Shown here: positions 20,514 through 32,052 of the stretch, one piece after another
How the letters are laid out: each line of letters begins with the position of its first letter
Position numbering within the stretch: position 1 is the first letter of the stretch
NCBI GenBank assembly: GCA_024760905.1
Contig: CM045733.1
Span: forward strand, 18,627,501 to 18,691,500
From: Plotosus lineatus
Lineage: Eukaryota > Chordata > Actinopteri > Siluriformes > Plotosidae
Length of the DNA: 64,000 nt
Reading direction: 5' to 3'
Notes under the pieces: generated by a model
Databases searched by the model: none
What the model saw: the letters and a program-made list of their open reading frames with translations, nothing else
Told to the model about the DNA's origin: nothing
Position numbers and translations under genes: made by a program

Positions 20514-22461
20514 CTAATTGCAATTGTTGTGCGACAGTTTTTTGTCAGTATAAAGACTGATCCAACGAAGTATCGTCTCAAAATCCACTGCTACGTTTGG
20601 CAGCTCATCAGATTGTAGCTGCAAAAGAGAGAAATATGTAATGCTATTTATGAACTGACAGTTATTTGTTATTTATTTTTACAGTCCATTTGATTAAAAA
20701 AAAAAGACATAAAATATGTTTTTTCATGTTGTATCGCATCTACTGTAGCACAAGTCAACATGAAAAACGGGAAACCCGAATAATAAATAGAGCATCAGTA
20801 ATTGTTTGATGAGGAGTTACAGATCAAAACCTGTACTTTAATCCTTTAATGCCTAACAGGACCATATGGTCCTCTTTCAAAAAATGCTAATAAATACTAG
20901 ACACATTGTACTCAGTGCTGCTCACGTGTTTTATACTTGTTGTGGCGACACCTGATGCAACACTGCTTGGTTCCACACAACGATTGTGTTGTTCACAAAT
21001 TTGTGAGAGTGTTATTATTTGTTATTATTATGGTATTATTATGTTGTTGTTATTGTTATTATTATTATTAGTAGTAGTAGTAGTCGTAGTAGTACTAGTA
21101 GTAGTAGTAGTGGTAGTAGTAGTAGTGTTATTATAATTGTGTTGAAAGAAATGTGTTTGGGATGTTTCCTTAGAGCTTTTTGAATAGGAAAAACTAGTGA
21201 TTTTTTTAACTGCAAAAAATAATTCAGGCGTTAAAGGGTTAAATCGCTTTTTTTTTTTTTTTTTTTTTTTTTAACAAGGCTGTGCAACACAGATAATAGC
21301 ACACCTTTTATTGTTAGCAAATACCAATATGTGGGGCTTTCCTACCTTCTTGAAAGCCTCTTCCATTCCCTTGATTTTCTTCCTTGCATAATGAGTGAGG
21401 TCTGTTTCACCATGGTTTGTCTAAAGAAGAAATAAGAAGGTATTTTTTAAAAGGGTAGCTAACATGCATGTATATTTATCATTCTATTGTACATGATTAC
21501 AGAATTGTTACTGCAGAATCTATTCGGAGTCTTGGAGAATTCTGCACAGTTGCTAGCCGTATGCTAGCTGTTGAGACTGCATTTTCTAATAATTTGTTAA
21601 GAGTAATGAGGGGCATATGGAGATCCGGGCAGTTCTTCATGGATGTGCACAGAATCCCACCCTCACGAGTACTGATACGAGTTATTCTAAATTATGAAAG
21701 GGCTTTAGGTCTACTCACATAGTTTCATATTACATCCCTGTGTGGAGTTTGCATGTTCTCCACATAATTGCATGGGATTCCTCCAAATAGTCCAATTTCC
21801 TATCACAGTCTAAAGACATGCACATTGTTCTAATTGGCTCTTCTAAATTATCTAAAGTGTAAAGGTTTATGTGTGTTGTCCTTCAATGGACTGGCGAGCT
21901 CCTCAGGGTGTACCCCGCCTTCGCCCAGAGTCGGCTGAGATGGGCGCCAGCCTCCCTGCAACCCTGATTAGGATTAAGCGGTTCAGAAAGTGAATGACTT
22001 TCATTAACAGCTTCTGTTTAACCCTCTCTGATTGGTGAACACAGTGTTTTAAGGTGATACGTGCGATCTTTAAGGGTTCCTTCCCTGAAATTGACAACTG
22101 CACAACGCTTATTGATTCTGATTATCTTCAATTGGTCTTTTATTTGGCTTTGTCATGTCAGAAAAGAAAATTAGTACTCACACAGCGTTCCACACTTAAT
22201 CTTAGTCTGTAGAAGTAATGGATAAATGAGTCAGAATGCTCTAGGTCATGGGTCCACTGCTTCTTGAACACGTGATCTTCATAGATTTCCAGCATCTTGT
22301 TGATATCTGCAATGTTCAGGTTCTGGTTGATACAATTCAACAGATTTAACATGATATTCAGGTTCAGGTGATTCTGTTTTCTGTAAACATAATTCTATAA
22401 ATTCTGTAAATGTACTTCATTAATAATTTCCAATATGATGATGATGATGATGATGATTTTT

Positions 22462-22509
<48 letters not shown>

Positions 22510-22802
22510 GTTATTATTATTAATTAACAAATTATTATGTCATTATTGATAATTAGCCAGAATCCATACCCATCTCTTATTGTTTCCAAATGGAAGCAGT
22601 TAACAATTAAACTATTTCACCCAAACATAATCATACTTTGTAAATGTAATAAATATAACAAGGTTTATCAGATGATTCGCTGTGGCGATCCCTGATAAAG
22701 GGAAAAAGACGAAATGAAAATAATAAGAAGAAATATAACAAAGTTTATATATAATAAAGCCAGTCATGATTAGAAAAAAACAAACAAACAACAAACAATC
22801 AA

Positions 22803-22895
<93 letters not shown>

Positions 22896-23258
22896 CTTTG
22901 CCTTCTCTGCCTGGGGCCTATTCCTGTGAATTTTTTGACTCATTATAGACTCTCTACACTTACCTTTATATAAAACTTTGGCAAATATCTTTTGTGGCGT
23001 CTGTCGTCACTCTGGGAGAAAAACAGAAAATTATTTTTTTTTTTCATTTATTTATTAATTCATAATTATAAGTGATCATAACCTACTTACAGGCCAAGGC
23101 TTGTTGATGCTCTTCAGAGTTTTAATCATGTCTTTGATCATAGGTAGAGGCAGCCAGCTCGCCAGGCAGTTCACCTGCACACACCTTGCACTCTCCTCAC
23201 CTGGACAAAAGCGCACGAGCGCCGCCAGAGCGAGCACCGTCAGGACTCTCACGTGCAT
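20514..23258 (-). CDS. il26: Interleukin-26-like cytokine, five exons
   Basis: Exons: 23091-23258, 22964-23011, 22182-22373, 21346-21420, 20514-20618. All four introns are phase 0 with GT/AG ends, the signature gene structure of IL-10-family and IFN-gamma cytokines. The 195-residue product starts with a signal peptide ([20 protein letters not shown]). Later come [28 protein letters not shown] (matching the SLRQKLSHC-type helix D region of IL-26), [14 protein letters not shown] and, in the last exon, [15 protein letters not shown], which corresponds to the AISELDILLSWIKK helix F. In mammals IL-26 signals through IL20RA/IL10RB to STAT3. The position directly downstream of il22 in the same orientation supports il26 over ifng, which has four exons. 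A TATA-like GTATAAATG lies about 45 bp upstream of the ATG. IL-20-like is the alternative name. Confidence 0.8.
20838..21242. mobile_element. TTAA-flanked piggyBac-like MITE in il26 intron 4
   Basis: TTAA at 20838-20841 and 21239-21242 brackets inverted ends TCCTTTAATGCCTAAC and CAGGCGTTAAAGGG. The interior has ACCATATGGTCC, a palindrome, and a (GTA)n/(GTT)n tract at 21044-21126. A TTAA duplication and CCYTTTAAYGCC ends are typical of piggyBac-type MITEs. It has no coding capacity and lies wholly within the intron. Confidence 0.75.
21244..21272. repeat. Poly-T run
   Basis: About 24 consecutive T residues between the MITE and il26 exon 4. Confidence 0.9.
21735..21997 (+). repeat. SINE (GTTTGCATGTTCTCC family) in il26 intron 3
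   Basis: CCCTGTGTGGAGTTTGCATG, then GTCTAAAGACATGCACATTG, GGGTGTACCCCGCCTTCGCC, and the tail CCCTGATTAGGATTAAGCGG TTCAGAAAGTGAATG. The tRNA-like head is missing. Confidence 0.8.
22437..22521. repeat. (ATG)n and (ATT)n microsatellites in il26 intron 2
   Basis: ATG triplets at 22437-22456 are followed by about 20 ATT units at 22465-22521. Confidence 0.9.
22803..22893. repeat. (AT)n microsatellite in il26 intron 2
   Basis: An uninterrupted AT tract of about 45 units, 70 bases from il26 exon 2. Length is likely polymorphic. Confidence 0.95.
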
Positions 23259-23296
23259 TCTGCTATATGACAGTTGTCACCGGCATCGTGCTGAGA

Positions 23297-23308
23297 ACAT
23301 TTATACTT
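23297..23308 (-). promoter_or_regulatory. TATA box of the IL-26-like gene
   Basis: Minus-strand AAGTATAAATG, roughly 40-50 bases before the initiator ATG at 23258. The short distance implies a short 5' UTR. Confidence 0.5.
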
Positions 23309-23664
23309 TTTAGATCTTTATCCGGCCCAGCATGGTGCTGGCTTAAAAATTCCCACACTTGTGACGTGAGAATCTGACACCGCCCCTTTTGGAGGCGGCG
23401 CGCTTTCACGCGCTTTGATGAGGCGCTCGCGGTCAGAATCAGCCGCTGACTGTGTGTGGCGCGGCTCTGATTACTGGACGCTCCAGATTTGGGTTTCAGT
23501 AGCACACGCGGATTTCCTCGCTTTACTACCCACGTTTCTTTAAAAAACAAAAGTACAACCATAGGAAAAAAATGCGCAATGTCGAAAAAACATACTTCCT
23601 ATTTAACCTAGGAATTCGGGTGCATTGGAACTTCAGGTGAATCTGTACTGTCTTATTTATTTTC

Positions 23665-23665
23665 C

Positions 23666-23698
<33 letters not shown>
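23665..23698. repeat. (ATT)n microsatellite
   Basis: Eleven ATT units upstream of the il26 promoter region. Confidence 0.9.
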
Positions 23699-23699
<1 letters not shown>

Positions 23700-23734
23700 T
23701 AATTTATGCAGTTTCCTCCGCCCCCCCACACACA

Positions 23735-24945
23735 AATACATACATACACATATACATGCACATATACACATATACACACACGTACATGCAAATATACACA
23801 CATGCATGCACATATACACACATACATGCACAAATACACATATACACATAGACACACACACACATGCATATATATACACATATACACATATACATGCACA
23901 TATACACATATACACATACATGCACATATACATACACAAATACATGAACATATACACATAGACACACACACATGCATATATATACACATATACACATACT
24001 TGCTCATATACATACACATATACACATATACATGCACATATACATACACATATACACAAATACATGAACATATATACATATACACACATACATGCACATA
24101 TACACACATGCATGCACATATACACATATACATGCACATATACACATATACACACATACATGCATATGTACAAATATACACATACACATACTTGCACATA
24201 TACATACACATATACACATATACATGCACATATACACATATACACACATATACACAAGTACATGAACATATACACATATGCACACGTACATGCACATATA
24301 CATGCACATATATCCACATACATGCACATATACACATATACACACATACATGCATATGTACAAATATACACATACACATACTTGCTCATATACATACACA
24401 TATACACATATACATGCACATATACACATACATACACATATACACATATACATGCACATATACACATATACACATATACACAAATACATGAACATATACA
24501 CATAGACACACACACATGCATATATATACACATATGCACATACTTGCTCATATACATACACATATACACATATACATGCACATATACATACACATATACA
24601 CAAATACATGAACATATATACATATACACACATACATGCACATATACACACATGCATGCACATATACACATATACATGCACATATACACATATACACACA
24701 TACATGCATATGTACAAATATACACATACACATACTTGCACATATACATACACATATACACATATACATGCACATATACACATATACACACATATACACA
24801 AGTACATGAACATATACACATATGCACACGTACATGCACATATACATGCACATATATCCACATACATGCACATATACACATATACACAAATACATGAACA
24901 TAAACACATACTAGTATACACACGTACATGTACATATACATGCGG
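23735..24945. repeat. ACATATAC-type minisatellite with a 544-bp tandem duplication
   Basis: 1.2 kb made of ACACATATAC / ATGCACATATAC variants. Irregular markers recur at a fixed offset of 544 bases: AAATACATGAACATA at 23938 and 24482; the AAGTACATGAAC phrase near 24256 and 24800; CATATATCCACATACATG near 24308 and 24852. Long open frames on both strands here are translations of the repeat. Confidence 0.9.
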
Positions 24946-24948
24946 GCA

Positions 24949-25290
24949 GTGGTGATCTAGTGGTATAAGGTGCTGGATTGCTGATCCTAAGCTTGGCGGT
25001 TCGAGTCCCACTCTCCACAAGGTTGTTACTGCCCCCCCCAGTACAGCTAACTGGGTTATCGGGGGGGGGGGCATGTCTCTCGCTGTCTATGGTGAGAGGC
25101 ATGTAAAAGAACCATTGCTGACTTTTGTAAAGAGTAGGCTGCAAAGTCGTCAGCGTGTTTCTGTCCCTTGCTAAAAAGGGTTGTGACAGGAAGGGCATCC
25201 GACCTAACAAAAAAAAAAACCTACGCCAAATCAAACGCGTGAATCATTCGCTGTGGCGACCCCTTGAGAAAGGGAAAAGGCCGAAAGGAA
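24949..25290 (+). repeat. tRNA-derived SINE with LINE-derived 3' end
   Basis: The head GGGCAGTGGTGATCTAGTGG TATAAGG, with a B-box-like GGTTCGAGTCCC, is followed by CAGCTAACTGGGTTATC and CATTGCTGACTTTTGTAAAG. Then comes GGGTTGTGACAGGAAGGGCA TCCGAC, which matches the 5' UTR of the 6-12 kb LINE, and TTCGCTGTGGCGACCCCTTG with GGCCGAAAGG, which matches that LINE's 3' terminus. It is therefore a tRNA head joined to an internally deleted LINE. Confidence 0.85.
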
Positions 25291-25379
25291 ATCTCATACA
25301 CATATACACACATCCATGCACAAATACACATATACATGCGTACATGCACATATATATACACACATCCATGCACAAATAC

Positions 25380-25411
25380 ACACATAGATATATATATATA
25401 TATATATATAG
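25380..25411. repeat. (AT)n microsatellite
   Basis: A short TA tract preceding the left arm of the 99-bp inverted repeat. Confidence 0.9.
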
Positions 25412-25481
25412 AGGATTTTCTGAGTAGATCCTTCCGTAGGAGAGTGCTCAATACTTTTTGGTAGAGCAAATAAACAAAACC

Positions 25482-25778
25482 AAAAGGACAGGACAAAGGC
25501 TTTCTATTGAAACTCCATTTATCACTACAGATCTGTTTCGAGGGGTGGTGAAACCATCCCCTCTCTTCAGGTGATTACAGATTCTTCTGTAACATTGCTT
25601 TAATATCTAAAACCTCATTAATGTTGCTCACTCGCTGATAAATGGATTTTATATTTATCTTTATAATTTACAGATTCTTCTGTAATCACCTGAAGAGAGG
25701 GGATGGTTTCACCACCCCTCGAAACAGATCTGTAGTGATAAATGGAGTTTCAATAGAAAGCCTTTGTCCTGTCCTTTT
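25482..25778. repeat. 99-bp perfect inverted repeat with 99-bp spacer
   Basis: The left arm 25482-25580 (AAAAGGACAGGACAAAGGCT ... GGTGATTACAG) is repeated in reverse complement at 25680-25778 with no difference I can see. The spacer (about 25590-25670, AACCTCATTAATGTTGCTCA) reappears in reverse complement at 26413-26493. AT microsatellites flank both sides. This could be a fold-back element, a template-switch rearrangement, or an assembly artefact. Confidence 0.85.
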
Positions 25779-25782
25779 GTTT

Positions 25783-25786
<4 letters not shown>

Positions 25787-25851
<65 letters not shown>
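25787..25851. repeat. (AT)n microsatellite
   Basis: About 30 AT units directly right of the inverted repeat, running into another short ACATATAC patch to 25900. Confidence 0.95.
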
Positions 25852-25854
<3 letters not shown>

Positions 25855-26029
25855 CATGCACATATACATACACATACATGCACATATACATACACATATG
25901 TGCACATCTTCTCATAACAGGTTTTAGTTTCTCAAGGGCATAGAAAAAAAATCTAGTCTATACAGAACACATCACTTAAAAACAACCAGGCCTTCTATAA
26001 CACTAATGAATCCCATAAATTAAATTAGC

Positions 26030-26393
26030 ATTCATTCATTTTCTGAACCGCTTCCTAATTAGGGTTGCAGGGAGGCTGGCAGCCATTTCAGCCAACCCTT
26101 GACAAGGGCAGAGTACACCCTGGACAGCTTGCCAGTTCACTGTAGGGCAGAAACACACTGACAACTATGCAGCCAACTCTTGACAATGTCAGCAATGGTT
26201 CTTTGACATGCCTCACACCAGAGACAGTGAGAGAGACATGGCCGGCCTTTGATAAGATGCACTGTTGGGACTTTGATAACCCAGTTATTTGCACTGGGTA
26301 GACAACAGCGACAATCTTGTTGATAGTGAGGCTTGAACACCTGATCCTGGGATCAGTAATCTAGCACCCTGTCACCAGCCCACCACTGCCCCA
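26030..26393 (-). repeat. tRNA-derived SINE, complete (reversed)
   Basis: Tail CATTTTCTGAACCGCTTCCT AATTAGGG, body CACTGTAGGGCAGAAACACA, CAGCAATGGTTCTTTGACAT and CCCAGTTATTTGCACTGGG, head TCACCAGCCCACCACTGCCC. This is the tail type without LINE homology. Confidence 0.8.
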
Positions 26394-26606
26394 CATCAAA
26401 TTTCCATTTCATAAAATTATAAAGATAAATATAAAATCCATTTATCAGCGAGTGAGCAACATTAATGAGGTTTTAGATATTAAAGCAATGTTAACATTAA
26501 CACTAAATTTACATTAGTGTATATCATGTTAATTCAACGACGCTTAAATGAGCACAGGGCTGTGTAGAGCCAGTGGTAGCACAGGGCTGTATAGAGCCAG
26601 TGGTGA

Positions 26607-26790
26607 GCCAGTGGTGGCTCAGTGGTTAAGGCTTTGGCTTATCCATGTAAATCCAAAGGTCGGCAGTTCAAACCCCAGTACCACTCATGTTCCAGTCTTG
26701 GGCCCTCAACCCCGTCTGGTCAGTAATGTAAATTAGATAAAAAATGTACGTGCCTCTGGATAAGGGTGTTTACCAAAATGCGGCAAATGA
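26607..26790 (+). repeat. Another tRNA-derived SINE
   Basis: The head GGTGGCTCAGTGGTTAAGGC has a B-box-like GGCAGTTCAAACCCC and is followed by CTTGGGCCCTCAACC and ACGTGCCTCTGGATAAGGGT GTTTACCAAA. It differs from the other SINE heads in the window. The upstream GAGCCAGTGG phrase is itself triplicated at 26566-26606. Confidence 0.7.
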
Positions 26791-27257
26791 GCAAGAAACA
26801 AAAATTAATCAGTGTTTTATTTCAAATATAATGTTTAATTATAACAACTGGGAATAAAGGTATTTTTACAGATACGTTTAGTCAGACGCTGTGTGGAGTT
26901 CAAATCTTTTCACATTTCTGTTAAATTTGAGATTTGCATAAAATATAAGCCATTGCATATTTGAAGCATTTGCTATTTCTACAGAACCCAGATAAAATGC
27001 TTACAGTGTAACTGACACGATTTGTCACACACAGTTAGTGCTGAATTACCACATTTATTTACTGATACTCCGAGGATCAGTCAAACCAGCGTATAAGTCT
27101 GTCATCTCCAGCTTTTGCCATCATTTTAAACCAGGTCATCAACCACCTGATTCAGCAAGAACTTCACCTGACCCAGATAGATGGCTTACCACTTTCTGCC
27201 ACAGTCAGGGTTCCAACCAGAACCTCCCTCCAAGACATGCTTTAGTCAATAACACGA

Positions 27258-27259
27258 AA

Positions 27260-27290
<31 letters not shown>

Positions 27291-27443
27291 ATCTATCTAT
27301 CTCTCTCTCTCTATCTCTCTCTATCTCTCTGTCTCTTCATCTCTCTGTTTCTCTCTCTATCTATCTATCTATCTATCTATCTATTTATCTATCTCTCTCT
27401 CTCTCTATCTCTCTCTATCTCTCTGTCTCTTCATCTCTCTGTT

Positions 27444-27474
<31 letters not shown>

Positions 27475-28091
27475 TTATCTATCTCTCTCTCTGTCTCTCT
27501 CGCTATCTCTCTCTCTATCTCTCTCTCTCTCCATCTCTCTGTTTCTCTCTCTATCTATCTATCTATCTATTTATCTATCTATCTATCTCTGTCTCTCTCG
27601 CTATCTCTGTCTCTCCATCTCTCTGTCTCTCTCTCTCTGTTGCTCTCGCTATATCTATCTTTCTCTCTATCTATCTATCTATCTATTTATCTATTTATCT
27701 CTCTCTCTCTCTCTATCTCTCTCTATCTCCATCTCTCTGTTTCTATCTATCTATCTATTTATCTATCTATCTCTCTCTGTCTCTCTCGCTATCTCTCTCT
27801 CTGTGTCTCTCTCGCTATCTCTCTCTCTGTGTCTCTCTCGCTATATCTCTCTCTCTATCTCTGTGTCTCTCCATCTCTCTGTTTCTCTCTCTCTCTCTCT
27901 TTCTCTCTGTCTGTCTCTCTCTCTGTCTCTCTCTATATATCTATCTCTCTATCTCTCTCTCGCTATCTCTCTCTATCTCTCTCTGTCTCTCTCTATCGTT
28001 GTCTCTGTCTCTCTCACTCTCTGTCTGTCTCTCTGTCAGTCTCTCTTTCCCTTCTTTAAATCTGTCTGTCTGTCTGTTTCTCTCTGCGTCA

Positions 28092-28137
<46 letters not shown>

Positions 28138-28292
28138 TTCTCTCTCTCTCTCAGTCTCTGTCTCCTGCACACCTTGCTCCCTTTGTCTGTCTCTCTATCT
28201 GTCTGTCTCTCTGTTCTTCTCCGTCTGTCTGTCTGTCTGTCTGTATCTCACTCTCTCATTTTCTCTCTCTCTCTCTCTCTCGCACTCTCTTT
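27258..28292. repeat. (CTCT)n / (CTAT)n / (CTGT)n low-complexity tract
   Basis: One kilobase of pyrimidine-rich tetranucleotide mixtures, dominated by CTCTCT with blocks of CTATCTAT and CTGTCTGT. The Ser/Leu-rich frames it contains are not genes. Confidence 0.95.
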
Positions 28293-28299
28293 ATCTTTT

Positions 28300-28830
28300 C
28301 TTTAAGGTTGTTTGCGTTGTGATGAAAATTTGTGTGGAAGGTTTTATTAAATTTCCCGTCAAGAATCCAAGAATGGAACTATTATGATTTCCAGGCTTTT
28401 GTGCTGGCATAATGTGCATCTTGTCCACGTAACAGCGGGTATTCCAAATCCTTTTTTAAACACAAACCAGGAAGTTCACCTAACCCAGGTATCATGAGAA
28501 GTGTCACCTTTCTGTGCTCTGATTGGATGGCTGCTGGACTGGAATTCACAGTTCTTTGTTCTCACCCGATGTGCAAATAAGGAATTAAGCAACTTCTACA
28601 TTGCAATACCTTGCAGTGTCACAGGCTGCCCTCAACAATAGCCAGACAGTTCCGAGATTGGATAGTACTTTCCCATTGTGCTTTCCTGTAGAACTATTAA
28701 TGGTAAGATGACTATTATGATGATAATGGAAACATGTATAACTTGGTTGATTTATACATCTTGGTACACCAGCAAAGTGTCCAACATCAATCCCATCATT
28801 CATTCATTTTTTTCAGTAATATATTTGCAA
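28300..28830. other. No gene recognised
   Basis: Unique-looking sequence between the pyrimidine tract and a cluster of SINE remnants. No splice-consistent coding signal seen. Confidence 0.5.
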
Positions 28831-28833
28831 AAC

Positions 28834-30115
28834 CACTTATTCCATTTTAGGGTTCCGGGTAGGGTCGAGCCTATTTCAGCCAACAGTGGGAGAAGATTGG
28901 GCACACAATGAACAATGAACAAAACCATTGCAAAATCAAAACACACAACCAATCACACCTAAGTGCAAGTTGGAACTGCCAATAAGCCCTAATGTGCATT
29001 TCTTCTGTGAGAAGAAAACGAAATATTACACACTGAAGAGCAACATGATTATCAAAACTCATTCATTTTTTCGCTGTTTAATTCTAATTAAGGCCGCAGG
29101 GAGGCTGGCGACCATCAGCTAATTTTCGGTAATGGCGGAATACACCCTGGACAGCTTGACAGTCTATGGCAGAGCCTACATACATGCATCCATTCACACT
29201 CACACCTAGGGGTGCTTTGGAAGAGCCAATTAGCCTACTGGGAAACCATAGACCTGGAGGACACCCACAGGAGCATGGGAAGGCCGTGCAAACTTCTTAA
29301 ATGCCCGAGCCCAGGAATCGAACCCAGAAACTTGCTGTGAGGCTGAGATGCTAACCACCACGCCACCATGCTGCTGGTCACCAAACCTTTGTTTGTATAA
29401 ACACTACATTGTATCCTGTTGAAAATGAGTGCTTGGACGTAGGATTCATCTACACTCAGCTTCATAAGGATTTTTTTCTCTGTACACCACCACAGAGGAT
29501 TTGAAATGAAACCATGAAAGTGTGATTGAAGTATAGACTCATTCTTTCATTCATTTTCTGAACTGGTTACTCATAATTAGGCTCACAGGGAGGCTCGCAC
29601 CCATCTCAGCTCACCCGGGGCGAGGACAGAGTACACCCTGGACAGCTCGCCAGACCATCACAGGATGAAGTGTAGACTTTTAGCTTTAATTAAAGGGGTT
29701 TAATAAAAACTCTTAAAAGATAGGTTGCCCCTAGGTGTGAGGGTGAATGGTTGTGTCTGTGTTGGCCCTGTTCAAGGTGTACCCAGCCTTCTTCCAACAA
29801 TTAGAAAAATAAGTAAGTGAGTGGTTTCTCCATTCATTATTTATTTGCCAAATCATTTAATCCTACTGAAGTCGTAGGTAGGATAGAGCCTATCTCAGGG
29901 ACTGTGGACAAAGTCAGGTTACGACTTGAACAGCTTGATAGTCTATTGCAGGTCCTACACACACATTCACACTCACATCAAAGAGGTGTGCATGTCTTTG
30001 GACTGTGGGAGGAAACCAGAATACCCATAGGAAACCCACACAAGCACAGGGTGAACATGCAAACCTTACTGCTGTGATTTGGTCGTGCTAATCACTACGC
30101 CCCCATGCTTCCCTG
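28834..30115 (-). repeat. Cluster of reversed SINE remnants
   Basis: At least four pieces of the GTTTGCATG / GATTAAGCGGTTCAG type in reverse orientation: 28834-28925; 29066-29372 (with GGAATCGAACCCAG, the reversed B box); 29545-29665 (CCATCTCAGCTCACCCGGGG); and 29828-30112 (GGACTGTGGGAGGAAACCAG). All are diverged. Confidence 0.7.
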
Positions 30116-30315
30116 GACTGGTTTCTTAATATATGTTTATCAATTTTAAGGATAAGGCTAGCGCTTGAGCCAGAACTTTTTGGCTCTTATACAAGAAAGT
30201 CTCCTCAGTTTCACATTTGCTGAGTTTAAACAACAAAGTCGGGCAGTTTATCATGAGACTGATGATCACAACAATGTATATACTTACGATTTAACTAAAT
30301 ACAGATTGATCAATA

Positions 30316-30642
<327 letters not shown>

Positions 30643-32052
30643 TATTCCCCAACTTACATTTTTGTTTGGTTCCGGACAGCCAAACGTAAGTTGAAAAAAA
30701 ACGTAAGTTGTTACTGTATGTTCCAGTGACATCACTGTACTATACATCCATAAATACCATTACCGTACCTCATAAAACACCCCTAAATCAATTATTATAA
30801 ACATAACATTGTAAAATAATATCAGAGATATCAAATAATATGAACATTAATTTCAAATATATTAAATTCAAGAAAAATAATTTCAAATAGATAAATTTTA
30901 ATCAAATTCACTCATCAAATATCAAATACAGTATCAAATATAACCTTTAACATGCTCTGTGATGCGATATTTCTTCTTGTAAATAGTTCCGATGGTCGAC
31001 GGATGGTCACTTTACATGAAGCTGAGCCAAGTCACTTTACATAAAGCTTAAAACAGCCAATCAACACTTACAATATGTGAGGTGTAGTTCACTTGCTTGT
31101 GCTTGAGACAAAGCGTGGGTTATACGGACTTCCGGTCTTTCAAGTGAGCAAGAGCGCCGTTGAATACTCGTTTAGTACTCAGCCTGCACTGATGTGAATC
31201 ACCAGCAGAGCGGAGAGTTCTCTTTCTTTTCTGGATTCGGGTTTTCATTCATTTTACAACTCTCTTTGCTTAACTGAGTATGCATGGTAGATCGCGCCGA
31301 TCTGAGCAGATAGTTAATTTAGTCTTGGGAAAACCGGAAATTCCGGCATATGCCAGAAAACTTGCACCCATGCTAGTAGGCTTACGCTTCTGACCAACCA
31401 TATTTGCTTAGGGTTACAAAAGTCTGCAAAACACTGTAAACACAAAGTTCACAGAAACGACGTCTTACCACAAGGGTAACACTCAGTGAACTGGGAAGCA
31501 ACAGGGCACGTTCAGGCTGTCGTTTGTAAACAATGGAGGCAGCTGTTATAGTCTGCGCTGGCTGGCGGAATTAACTCTTCTTTAATCATTGCAGGCGCTG
31601 GCGAGGGGCGTGGTGGTTGCCGGTAGGCAAGTTCCAAGCAGAGCGCACCTGGTCCCTATCTGCAATCAGCAGACAGCCAGCTATAAATGGGAGTGGCGCA
31701 CTTCCCTCCGATGTTAGAAGATTGTTTTCCCCATGATTCTGTTCCTCAGCTTTCTCTTTAACCCCTGGTTCTTGCTTCGTGCTTGACCAGTTCCCTTGAC
31801 TTGGTATTCCCGTATTTACTATCGCTAGTGTTTAATAAATCGTTTGAACTTTCTTTTGGTCTCCTGCATCTCTGGGTCCTACGCACACACCCCAGGCTTA
31901 ACAGCATTACGTCATTGCATCATTACGTCAGTGTACGACGTAGGTACGTCTTGTACTCAAAATTTGACATAATTTAATTTTTTTTTTTTTTGGAAAAAAA
32001 AAAACGTGAAATCAAAAAAAACATAAAACGGATGAACGTAAGTCGGGGAGCG

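Noticed and set aside
22437..22521. CRISPR-like regular spacing
   Set aside because: Triplet microsatellites only. No repeat-spacer arrays occur in this eukaryotic window.
23526..24941. A 471-codon minus-strand frame and several plus-strand frames rich in Cys, Met, Tyr, Val, Ile or Thr, His
   Set aside because: They are translations of the ACATATAC microsatellite array, open in several frames on both strands with no complexity.
24949..25030. A possible tRNA gene
   Set aside because: A- and B-box-like sequences belong to the SINE head. The same head recurs with SINE bodies attached and no intact cloverleaf was evident. The same applies to the heads at 26607, 34873, 42804, 58325 and 60942.
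27038..28387. A 449-codon frame of Ser/Leu/Ile/Tyr
   Set aside because: Translation of the CTCT/CTAT repeat tract.
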